Positions 8,501 to 13,817 of a stretch of 13,817 nucleotides of DNA are shown here, piece by piece (within the stretch, counting starts at the first letter, position 1; the number at the start of each line of letters is the position of its first letter). Both the position numbers and the translations under genes were made by a program. The notes beneath the pieces are model-generated. The model was not told the DNA's origin, ran no database searches, and saw only the letters and a program-made list of their open reading frames with translations. The DNA is from JANPII01 sp031424915. Lineage in GTDB: Bacteria; Pseudomonadota; Alphaproteobacteria; Rickettsiales; Midichloriaceae. Location of the stretch: the NCBI GenBank assembly GCA_031424915.1, contig JANPII010000011.1, positions 1 through 13,817 of the forward strand. Direction: 5' to 3'.

Positions 8501-8767
8501 GAGGGTATTGCCCGAGATATTGTACGTGCTATACAACAAGCTCGGAAAGACGCAGGCTTACATATTACGGACCGGATTAGACTAGCGTTGGTTAGTGAGG
8601 ATACAAAAGTTGTCTCTTCTATAGAAGTTTGGAATCGGTATATTAAAGAGCAAACTTTATGTGTTGAGCTAGTAGAAGGTGCTGCTTTATCTGGTAGCAA
8701 TACGTACCAAATATCAGCAACACTAGAATTAGGCACAGTAGATATTATGTTGCATAAAATAGATTAG
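5591..8767 (+). CDS. ileS: Isoleucyl-tRNA synthetase, long eukaryote-like class
   Basis: This class I synthetase charges tRNA-Ile in the cytoplasm. The HIGH motif is HYGH at residues 60-63 (GLPHYGHFLTG) and KMSKS is KLSKR at 610-614. The CP1 editing domain, which hydrolyses mischarged Val-tRNA, shows WTTTPWTLPSN at 238-248 and GTGIVHMAPGFGEDD near 330. The rest is the helical anticodon-binding region and a long C-terminal extension. The length (1058 aa against about 940 for E. coli IleRS), the RNRFWGCPIPVW block and the lack of a C-terminal Cys-rich zinc motif place it in the eukaryote-like class (IleS2 type). That class is known from Rickettsia, Chlamydia and mycobacteria and is generally insensitive to mupirocin. 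GAGG at 5580-5583 lies 7 nt before ATG 5591. Confidence 0.96.
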   Translation: MSDKAKDHYYPDIQANPNFPEIEARILAKWQQDGTFKQSIRGDSEFVFYDGPPFANGLPHYGHFLTGFIKDLFARYQTMRGRKVERRFGWDCHGLPAEMEAEKTLGISGRLAIEEYGVDKFNSHCQNSVQRYTKEWEHYVNRQGRWVDFENDYKTMDISFMESVLWAFKSLYDKGLVYESTRVMPYSWACQTPLSDFETRLDNSYREKTSKAVTVAFTLSARPSILPTGYRAYKVVAWTTTPWTLPSNLALAVGSELEYVALAHHDTLYIITSALAQKYAQELGEDIVARFEGKDLVGLHYEPLFPYFADQPNAFCILAGDFITIEDGTGIVHMAPGFGEDDHVLCQKHDIDVVCPVDEGGRFVYPVVDYIDTHVFDTNDDIIKRLKEQKCWIRTEQYIHNYPHCWRTDTPLIYKAVPSWYLEVTAIKDKMIANNQQINWIPSHIKNGMFGKWLENARDWSISRNRFWGCPIPVWRSDNPEYPHMEVYGSIAALEEAFGVKITDLHKPFIDNLTRPNPKDPTGKSMMRRVPDVLDCWFESGSMPYAQMHYPFENKDWFEQHFPADFIVEYVAQTRGWFYTLLVLSTALFDRPPFLNCICHGVILGEGGQKLSKRLKNYADPNQVFDSIGADALRWYMIASPVMRGHEIVIDQEARAIKEVVRLVIKPIWNAYNFFTIYANADNLQAHYSLESSNVMDMYILAKCQETVERIMHSLDTYDTPSATQSVEAFFEILNNWYIRRCRERFWKSGHDQDKIMAYNTLYTVLHIMCRAIAPMLPMVTEEIFLGLTGYQNSTSVHLAEFPKFDGKLNTALIAQMERVRDACNAALSVRNEAGIRVRQPLSQVTFIGVTDSGFGQELQQLVLDEINVKEWHNLDKSELTHYASYKLHILFPILGKRIPHKVKDIIAANRAKEWSLINGHVEIAGEKLEPQEFELKLEPLPEFADCVAPLSTHDALVLLDLKVDDALLLEGIARDIVRAIQQARKDAGLHITDRIRLALVSEDTKVVSSIEVWNRYIKEQTLCVELVEGAALSGSNTYQISATLELGTVDIMLHKID

Positions 8768-8819
8768 GAGTATGCTTGTAAAACAAAATTTTATTCTTTA
8801 AACATGCAGGAGAACCCCC

Positions 8820-10361
8820 ATGGCTTCCATCAACAAGAATGCCGAAATCATTGAAAAAAAACGCAAAGCTGCTTACTTCGGTGGCGGAAGTGACCGAATC
8901 CAACAGCAGCACGATAAGGGTAAGCTAACGGCACGTGAACGTTTGGATGTGCTGCTTGATACTGGGTCTTTTGAGGAGGTCGATATTTTTGTCGAACACC
9001 GCTGCAATCATTTTGATATGCAAAATAAAACTACTCCAGGAGATGGTGTAGTATGTGGCTATGGCACTATTAACGGTCGTCTGGTATGCGTCTATAGCCA
9101 AGACTTTACTGTCTTAGGTGGTTCGCTAAGCGAAACTAATGGCCGCAAGATCAATAAAGTGCAAGAAATGGCGATGAAATTAGGCGCCCCTCTTATATCC
9201 ATTAATGATTCTGGAGGCGCACGTATTCAAGAAGGAGTAGACTCTTTGGGAGCATATGGGGAAATATTTCAGCGAAATGTTGAGGCATCAGGAGTTATTC
9301 CACAAATCTCTTTAGTCATGGGCCCCTGTGCAGGAGGAGCGGTATATTCCCCTGCCCTGACCGATTTTACCTTGATGGTACGTGATACTTCATACATGTA
9401 TCTCACTGGCCCTGATGTAGTTAAAACCGTCACACATGAGACAGTCACCCATGAAAAATTAGGAGGTGCTTCAGTGCATGGAGGCAAAAGTGGGGTGGTG
9501 GACATAGTTTTTGATAATGATATTGACTGCCTAGAACAGACCAGGCGCCTGATCAGCTTTCTACCTTCATCTAACCGCGAGAAAGTACCAGTACGCCCAA
9601 CCTACGATCCTGCAGATAGGGTGGAAATGTCGCTAGAAACATTGGTGCCAGATAACCCAAACAAGCCATATAATATGCGGCAACTGATAGATAAAATTGT
9701 GGATGAAGGGGATTTCTTCGAGCTTAAGCCAGAATTTGGCCGTAACATAATCACCGGCCTTGCTAGGTTCGAGGGACGGACTGTAGGTATAATAGCAAAT
9801 CAACCTCTTTATTTAGCAGGCTGCCTTGATATAAATGCGTCAGTAAAAGCAGCACGCTTTGTGCGTTTTTGTGATGCTTTCAGCATTCCAATCTTAACTC
9901 TTGTGGACGTGCCTGGCTTCCTACCTGGCACTGACCAAGAACATGCTGGTATCATTCGCCATGGGGCTAAGCTACTCTATGCTTATGCTGAAGCCACGGT
10001 ACCAAAGATTACTCTTATTATCCGTAAAGCCTATGGTGGTGCATATATTGTGATGAACTCCAAACACCTGCGGGGTGATCTTAACTATGCGTGGGCCAAT
10101 AGCGAAATTGCAGTAATGGGAGCCAAAGGCGCAGCCGCGGTATTATATCGCGAGCATGCAAATGATCAGGAGCTCCTTGATGAAAAAATTAAAGAGTATC
10201 AGGAGCAATTTTCCAACCCAACAGTGGCAGCTGCTCGCGGCTTTATAGATGATATCATCCGTCCATATAACAGCAGATGGAGAATATGCCGCGCCCTTAC
10301 TTTGCTAGAACGTAAAGAAATAACCAGACCATGGAAAAAACATGGCAATCTTCCACTATGA
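8820..10361 (+). CDS. pccB: Propionyl-CoA carboxylase beta subunit (carboxyltransferase)
   Basis: The product transfers a carboxyl group from biotin to propionyl-CoA, giving methylmalonyl-CoA. It is the partner of a biotinylated alpha subunit that is not in this window. The 513 residues form two crotonase-like halves. The N-terminal oxyanion site is SGGARIQEG at 131-139, supported by GPCAGGAVYSPA near 165. The C-terminal one is GGAYIVM from residue 406, preceded by VDVPGFLPGTDQEHAGIIRH. The ending RPWKKHGNLPL is typical of PccB, which favours it over acetyl-CoA carboxylase AccD. A methylcrotonyl-CoA carboxylase is less likely but not excluded. AGGAGA (8808-8813) sits 6 nt before ATG 8820. It starts 52 bp after ileS with no clear promoter of its own. 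Confidence 0.93.
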   Translation: MASINKNAEIIEKKRKAAYFGGGSDRIQQQHDKGKLTARERLDVLLDTGSFEEVDIFVEHRCNHFDMQNKTTPGDGVVCGYGTINGRLVCVYSQDFTVLGGSLSETNGRKINKVQEMAMKLGAPLISINDSGGARIQEGVDSLGAYGEIFQRNVEASGVIPQISLVMGPCAGGAVYSPALTDFTLMVRDTSYMYLTGPDVVKTVTHETVTHEKLGGASVHGGKSGVVDIVFDNDIDCLEQTRRLISFLPSSNREKVPVRPTYDPADRVEMSLETLVPDNPNKPYNMRQLIDKIVDEGDFFELKPEFGRNIITGLARFEGRTVGIIANQPLYLAGCLDINASVKAARFVRFCDAFSIPILTLVDVPGFLPGTDQEHAGIIRHGAKLLYAYAEATVPKITLIIRKAYGGAYIVMNSKHLRGDLNYAWANSEIAVMGAKGAAAVLYREHANDQELLDEKIKEYQEQFSNPTVAAARGFIDDIIRPYNSRWRICRALTLLERKEITRPWKKHGNLPL

Positions 10362-10366
10362 ACGCT

Positions 10367-10463
10367 AATTTTGGATTATATTAATGATGTAAGGCGCATA
10401 AAATCGTATGGTAAAATTACCAAAAAGGCACCGCTTCAAGTGTATAGTTATTTCTTAAACTTG
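10367..10463 (+). repeat. Decayed copy of the palindromic element (left arm lost)
   Basis: From AATTTTGG (10367-10374), which matches the element interior just after its left arm, the sequence follows the two full copies with gaps. The central hairpin is largely deleted. GGCGC, AAAAT and TGGTAAAATTACCA are kept, then the right arm GCTTCAAGTGTATAGTTATT is intact. The outer end has drifted (CTTAAACTTGAT for CTTAGATTTGGTAT). The left arm would have fallen in the last codons of pccB, which instead encode a normal PccB tail. The copy therefore begins about 6 nt after the pccB stop. Confidence 0.75.
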
Positions 10464-10466
10464 ATT

Positions 10467-10489
10467 AAGAGGAGTTGCATATGCCTCTT
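10467..10489 (+). terminator. Weak hairpin after pccB, possible terminator
   Basis: AAGAGG (10467-10472) pairs with CCTCTT (10484-10489) across an 11-nt loop and is followed by CTTTAT. The stem is only 6 bp and the T-rich tail is short, so termination would be inefficient at best. It lies between pccB and timA, right after the decayed repeat. Confidence 0.25.
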
Positions 10490-10534
10490 CTTTATGGCAC
10501 TATGCTTGAACGTTAGGCATTTAGGGGGTAGTTT

Positions 10535-11179
10535 ATGTTAGACATCTTTATTTTCGCAGCAATTGCAGTAGCTGTTATTTGGCGTTTATCTCGCACACTG
10601 GGTCAGGTGGGCAGTGAGAACGATCGTATTATTAGCGCCCCCTATGAAGTGCTTCATACTAGAGCAGAGGAAGAGGCAATCCAAAAAGAGGAAGAAGCTC
10701 TGGCTTTTTTAGAGAATTCTATGAGCCCTCAAGTACGCCAAGTATATGAGGTATTGCAAGAAAGCATCCCTAATTTTAATGTTAACACATTCTTATCAGG
10801 TGCTAAAAAGGCCTATGAAATGATAGTTATCGCGGCTGCTAAAGGCGATACTAAAACCTTACAAGCCTTACTTACACCTGACTTACACAAAAAATATATG
10901 CAGCGGTTCGCAGATTTGGTGCAACAACAGTATACCCATCAATGTATATTTATAGGCATAGACGTAGCAGAAATTGTAGATGCACAAATTGCAGAAAAAA
11001 ACATAGCTGTTTTAACAGTGCTATTTCAGAGCGAACAAGTTAATGCTATACTAGATAAAAATGGTAACATAGTTACCGGTGATACTAAAAAAGTGCAGAA
11101 GTTACAGCATAAATGGGTATTCACTAGATCTTTAGATTCAGGAACGACTTTATGGTGTGTGGCAGACAGCGATTTATAA
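10535..11179 (+). CDS. timA: Tim44/TimA-family inner-membrane-anchored protein
   Basis: This 214-residue protein starts with one hydrophobic segment (residues 2-17, LDIFIFAAIAVAVIW) followed by R/S-rich residues, indicating an inner-membrane anchor. An acidic, E-rich linker (residues 42-60) leads into a Tim44-like domain from about residue 70 (FLSGAKKAYEMIVIAAAKGD, then LQALLTPDLHKKYMQRFADL). This domain is shared with mitochondrial Tim44 and with TimA of alphaproteobacteria, where it is linked to inner-membrane protein complexes; the exact role is unsettled. A G-rich ribosome site (10524-10528) precedes ATG 10535. Its last 28 nt overlap mltA, and a tim44-mltA pairing is common in alphaproteobacteria, which supports the call. 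Confidence 0.85.
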   Translation: MLDIFIFAAIAVAVIWRLSRTLGQVGSENDRIISAPYEVLHTRAEEEAIQKEEEALAFLENSMSPQVRQVYEVLQESIPNFNVNTFLSGAKKAYEMIVIAAAKGDTKTLQALLTPDLHKKYMQRFADLVQQQYTHQCIFIGIDVAEIVDAQIAEKNIAVLTVLFQSEQVNAILDKNGNIVTGDTKKVQKLQHKWVFTRSLDSGTTLWCVADSDL

Positions 11180-12303
11180 ACAAATTTTATGCGTTATGTT
11201 TATGTGTAGTATTGGCAGGATGTGGCACCCTCAAAGTTAAGACCCCTCCTCGTGATACTCATTTACAACCGGTGGCTTTCTCACAGCTATCAGGTTGGCA
11301 ACATGATAATTACCTTGCTGCCTTAACTGCCTTCCGCCGCTCTTGCAAGGTATTTTTACAGTATGATGAAGCTCGGCCTATTAGTAAGCTAACATGTATA
11401 GGTGGGAAGGCCCAAGATTGGCAAGACCCATGTCGTGAGGCAATGAGTCATGCTATTTTTAGTAACCAGCAGGCGCGTCATTTCTTTGAAAAGTGGTTCA
11501 CACCCTATGAAGTACGTAATAACAATGGTGAAAATATCGGTAAGTTTACAGGCTATTATGAGATTTTGCTACACGGAAGTCGCAAGAAAACTAAGCGCTT
11601 TAAATACCCAGTGTATGGCCCACCAAAGGAGCTTGATACGATTAAAGGGTCATATCAAATTAGCCGTAGTGCCATAAACCGCGGAGCTTTAACCTATAAA
11701 GGCTTAGAACTCGCCTGGGTAGATAACGCAGCACGCCTTTTCTTTATGCACATCCAAGGCTCTGGCATTATCCAGCTACCCGATGGTAAGCATATGAAAT
11801 TAGCTTATGCTGGGCAAAACGGCCATGGATATGTGGCTATTGGGCCACTATTTAAAGAGTATTGCAAAGATAGCATTAAGTCCGCCACCGACATGATGGC
11901 ATGGATGCATAAGCACCCTAAAATTGGCAAAGACATTATGGAACGCAATGAGTCGTATGTCTTTTTCCGAGAAATACATGGCGAAAGCCCTATTGGCGCC
12001 CAAGGAGTAGCACTAGTACCAGAACGCGCTATAGCCATTGATTATGGCCTATACCCATATGGAGCACCCGTGTGGATTGAAACAACATTGCCGCATACTA
12101 AGCATCCTCATGCGCATGCCTATCACCGCCTGATGATGGCACAGGATACAGGAGGGGCAATACGAGGAGCAATACGAGCTGATGTATTCTTCGGACGTGG
12201 CCAGCGCGCCGAGGAGCTTGCTGGCTCTATGAACCAAAAAGGTAAATATTATATGCTCTTTCCAAAGAAAGTTATAATACCAAAACATTACAAGAGCACA
12301 TAG
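11152..12303 (+). CDS. mltA: MltA membrane-bound lytic murein transglycosylase
   Basis: MltA cleaves the MurNAc-GlcNAc bond of peptidoglycan, forming 1,6-anhydro ends, and is anchored to the outer membrane as a lipoprotein. The 383-residue precursor has basic residues (R5, R7, K11), a hydrophobic stretch and lipobox LAGC at 21-24. The MltA barrel domain follows, with TGYYEILLHGSRK near 135 and FFMHIQGSGIIQLPDGK near 200. The C-terminal 3D domain carries MAQDTGGAIRGAIRADVFFG, including conserved aspartates D332 and D344; the former fits the catalytic Asp of the family. ATG 11152 overlaps the timA end by 28 nt and gives a proper signal peptide, so it is preferred. The smr gene often found next in alphaproteobacteria is absent; a tRNA follows. 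Confidence 0.93.
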   Translation: MVCGRQRFINKFYALCLCVVLAGCGTLKVKTPPRDTHLQPVAFSQLSGWQHDNYLAALTAFRRSCKVFLQYDEARPISKLTCIGGKAQDWQDPCREAMSHAIFSNQQARHFFEKWFTPYEVRNNNGENIGKFTGYYEILLHGSRKKTKRFKYPVYGPPKELDTIKGSYQISRSAINRGALTYKGLELAWVDNAARLFFMHIQGSGIIQLPDGKHMKLAYAGQNGHGYVAIGPLFKEYCKDSIKSATDMMAWMHKHPKIGKDIMERNESYVFFREIHGESPIGAQGVALVPERAIAIDYGLYPYGAPVWIETTLPHTKHPHAHAYHRLMMAQDTGGAIRGAIRADVFFGRGQRAEELAGSMNQKGKYYMLFPKKVIIPKHYKST

Positions 12304-12351
12304 CTTGAAGATTAGACCTACCTTATTTTGGAAAATAGGAACAATTCCCCC

Positions 12352-12380
12352 TTGACATCATAAGCATGTAAATGCTAAAT
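12352..12380 (+). promoter_or_regulatory. Putative promoter of tRNA-Arg
   Basis: A perfect -35 box TTGACA (12352-12357) is followed after 17 bp by CTAAAT (12375-12380), a weak -10 that matches three of six bases. Transcription would begin near 12387, about 40 nt before the tRNA. The site lies 50 bp after the mltA stop, in a gap with no other gene. Confidence 0.5.
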
Positions 12381-12426
12381 TTCTTTGGCCTTCAAGCCGG
12401 TTCTTAACAGTTGGCATTTTTATTTT

Positions 12427-12503
12427 GCGCCCGTAGCTCAATTGGATAGAGCGTCAGACTACGGATCTGAAGGTTAGGGGTTCGACTCCTCTCGGGCGCA
12501 CCA
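12427..12503 (+). tRNA. tRNA-Arg (anticodon ACG)
   Basis: This is a complete 77-nt cloverleaf. The acceptor stem GCGCCCG (12427-12433) pairs with CGGGCGC (12493-12499), then come discriminator A and an encoded CCA (12501-12503). The anticodon stem TCAGA (12454-12458) pairs with TCTGA (12466-12470) around the loop CTACGGA, giving anticodon ACG at 12461-12463. The T-loop is TTCGACT. A34 would be converted to inosine by TadA, so the tRNA reads CGU, CGC and CGA. Downstream, AGGACT (12511-12516) and GGTCCT (12530-12535) could form a short stem, but no T-run follows. A full palindromic repeat starts 41 nt past the tRNA end. Confidence 0.97.
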
Positions 12504-12544
12504 AGTTTGTAGGACTTTCTAGGCCTCGTGGTCCTCTTCAAGTT

Positions 12545-12695
12545 ATACCAAATCTAGGAAATAAGTGCACACTTGAAAATTTTTGAGGAATTTTGGCTTA
12601 TCATTTGAGACGCCTGTATTGTCAACATACTGGCGCGAAAATGGTAAAATTACCACAAGGGCTTCAAGTGTATAGTTATTTCCTAGACTTGGTAT
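12545..12695 (+). repeat. Dispersed palindromic (MITE-like) element, full copy 2
   Basis: This 151-bp copy runs from ATACCAAATCTAGGAAATAA to CCTAGACTTGGTAT. Its terminal inverted repeats, 12545-12577 and 12663-12695, match at about 29 of 33 positions. The central hairpin pairs CGCCTGTAT (12611-12619) with ATACTGGCG (12627-12635) around a 7-nt loop with one T-T mismatch. The second hairpin is TGGTAAAATTACCA (12642-12655). It differs from copy 1 by a few substitutions and short indels and has the same orientation. No target-site duplication is clear. Confidence 0.9.
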
Positions 12696-12978
12696 TACAC
12701 CCCTGAGACACTGGTGGAACACTAACCTATAGCATTCGCAGTCGTATTCATAACTTAAGCAATTAATTACACAAAACTTGATGATGCAGAATTGCAGCAA
12801 ATCATGGTTTATAATATATTGTTCACAATTATAAGGGATATCTATAACCAGGGAAAATAGCTAGGTCAAATATATATATTTATCAGAGCAAGGTGCTTCC
12901 TGGTATATAGCTAGTCATTTACAATGTTTTGCATAATCGCCAAATAAAGAAGTACATGTTTTACAGCATTTATTTGCT
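12696..12978. other. AT-rich intergenic stretch without a recognisable gene
   Basis: No gene can be supported here. An open frame without ATG, roughly 12759-12860 on the plus strand (containing LDDAELQQIMVYNILFTIIR), has protein-like composition and may be a relic. The 14-bp palindrome AAATATATATATTT lies around 12870. ACCAGG near 12847 pairs with CCTGGT near 12899, and AGCTAG is found near both. CAAATAAA near 12941 and TTTATTTG near 12969 form an AT-only 8-bp stem just past the end of the minus-strand gap gene. None of these is a convincing terminator. Confidence 0.3.
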
Positions 12979-13817
12979 CTATTGCATCCACATATGCGCT
13001 ACATCCAGCATGCGGTTGGCAAACCCCCATTCGTTATCATACCAAGCAGCGATACGGCATAAATTCCCACCTAATACACTAGTCTGGGTGGCATCAACCA
13101 CGGCACTGTGTGGATTGCGGTTAAAGTCTATAGATACCAGCTCCTCGTGGCATAGAGTAAGAACCCCGCGCATGGGTCCATTAGCTGCCTCTTCTAGCGC
13201 TTCATGAACGGCTTTTATATTCACCTGCTTCTGCAGTAATACTTTTAAGTCTAGTAGAGATACATTTGGGGTTGGCACCCGCAATGCCATTCCATCCAGC
13301 TTACCTGCCAACTCTGGTAATACCAATCCTAAAGACCTTGCAGCGCCAGTAGATGCAGGAATAATTGACTGTCCACAAGCACGCGCCCGCCGCTTGTCAG
13401 TATGTACTGCATCCAATACCCTTTGGTCATTAGTATAAGCATGTACAGTGGTCATAAAGCCAGACTCTATGCCAAAAGACTCATGCAGCACTTTTGCAAT
13501 TGGAGCCAAGCAATTAGTAGTACAGGAAGCAGCTGATATTACCTGATATTCAGATCTAAGAGCATGATCGTTAACTTTATATACGATAGTAGCATCAGCA
13601 TCAGCACACGGAGCTGAAATCAATACTTTTTTTCCTCCACGTGCAATATGCTGAGCTGCACTAGCCCGTTTGGTGAATGCACCACTGCATTCTAAAACTA
13701 TATCCACATTATAAAAAGACCAGTCTAGCTGTTCAATTTGCATATGCTGCAGTAAAGGCACGGCACCACGACCGAAATCCAACATCGTATTATCAGTTAA
13801 TGTTGCTTCCAATGAAC
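12979..13817 (-). CDS. gap: Glyceraldehyde-3-phosphate dehydrogenase, C-terminal part (5' end outside window)
   Basis: GAPDH oxidises glyceraldehyde-3-phosphate to 1,3-bisphosphoglycerate with NAD(P)+ in glycolysis or gluconeogenesis. The visible part lacks the first dinucleotide-binding segment. The frame is open to the right edge; a TTG near 13812 is not the true start. Seen in order are VDIVLECSGAFT, the active-site motif SAASCTTNCLAP with catalytic Cys at 13522-13524, TTVHAYTNDQ with the partner His, IIPASTGAARSLG, MALRVPTPNVSLLDL, and the terminal AAWYDNEWGFANRM. The stop is at 12979-12981. The gene is on the minus strand and converges on the tRNA and repeat region. The part seen looks intact, with no frameshift and all expected active-site motifs. 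Confidence 0.95.
   Translation of the reverse strand, partial: SLEATLTDNTMLDFGRGAVPLLQHMQIEQLDWSFYNVDIVLECSGAFTKRASAAQHIARGGKKVLISAPCADADATIVYKVNDHALRSEYQVISAASCTTNCLAPIAKVLHESFGIESGFMTTVHAYTNDQRVLDAVHTDKRRARACGQSIIPASTGAARSLGLVLPELAGKLDGMALRVPTPNVSLLDLKVLLQKQVNIKAVHEALEEAANGPMRGVLTLCHEELVSIDFNRNPHSAVVDATQTSVLGGNLCRIAAWYDNEWGFANRMLDVAHMWMQ

Noticed and set aside
8383..8736. 117-codon minus-strand open frame inside ileS, with similar ones opposite flgA and pccB
   Set aside because: They mirror strongly conserved genes on the plus strand and show Ser/Cys-rich composition typical of antisense shadows.
10321..10366. Weak resemblance of the pccB 3' end to the left arm of the palindromic element
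   Set aside because: The encoded tail RPWKKHGNLPL is the normal PccB ending, so the similarity (ATAACCAG, GGAAA) is best explained by chance.
12130..12180. Local tandem duplication GCAATACGAG in mltA
   Set aside because: It encodes GAIRGAIRAD, which fits the conserved 3D-domain motif of MltA and needs no recent duplication.
12321..12340. CCTTATTTT/AAAATAGG hairpin after mltA
   Set aside because: Only two bases separate the arms, the stem is AT-rich with a bulge, and no T-run follows, so it is not a credible terminator.
12543..12800. 85-codon minus-strand open frame across the second repeat copy
   Set aside because: It is made mostly of repeat sequence, has no family resemblance, and its equivalent is not kept open in the other copies.
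12929..13207. Plus-strand open frame overlapping the end of the gap gene
   Set aside because: It lies opposite clearly conserved GAPDH coding sequence, including WYDNEWGFANRM, and has no ribosome site or recognisable protein features.

Overview
The window reads as a piece of an alphaproteobacterial chromosome, moderately AT-rich and densely coded. It is probably from a host-associated lineage near the Rickettsiales or Holosporales. The pointers are an AddA-type (not RecB-type) helicase, the alphaproteobacterial flgF-flgG-flgA-flgH order, a Tim44/TimA protein directly followed by mltA, an isoleucyl-tRNA synthetase of the long eukaryote-like class, and a propionyl-CoA carboxylase beta subunit. 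The lineage is inferred from gene content; no tree was built.

Layout. Positions 1-860 hold the C-terminal end of addA, which stops right after helicase motif VI and so appears to lack the usual nuclease domain. A sigma70-like promoter and a strong ribosome binding site precede a long-form ribosome hibernation factor (954-1529), followed at once by a HAD-family phosphatase (1539-2195). The gap 2196-2540 carries a 161-bp palindromic repeat and, just after it, a near-perfect sigma54 promoter. That promoter points into a tight flagellar operon, flgF-flgG-flgA-flgH (2541-5488), which encodes rod proteins and the machinery for the P and L rings. Next come ileS (5591-8767) with its own promoter, and pccB (8820-10361). 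A decayed copy of the repeat fills the gap before timA-mltA (10535-12303). A promoter and tRNA-Arg(ACG) follow, then a second full copy of the repeat, a gene-poor AT-rich stretch, and the 3' portion of a minus-strand gap gene (GAPDH) that runs off the right edge.

The genes are mostly housekeeping: DNA break repair, ribosome hibernation, translation, propionyl-CoA and glycolytic carbon metabolism, and cell-wall turnover. Embedded among them is a motility module that seems to be under sigma54 control. The most unusual material is a family of dispersed elements of about 150-160 bp with 33-35 bp terminal inverted repeats and two internal hairpins. They are present three times in under 14 kb, always between genes and always in the same orientation. 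They resemble MITEs or the palindromic elements known from Rickettsia in size and symmetry, and I do not recognise the sequence.
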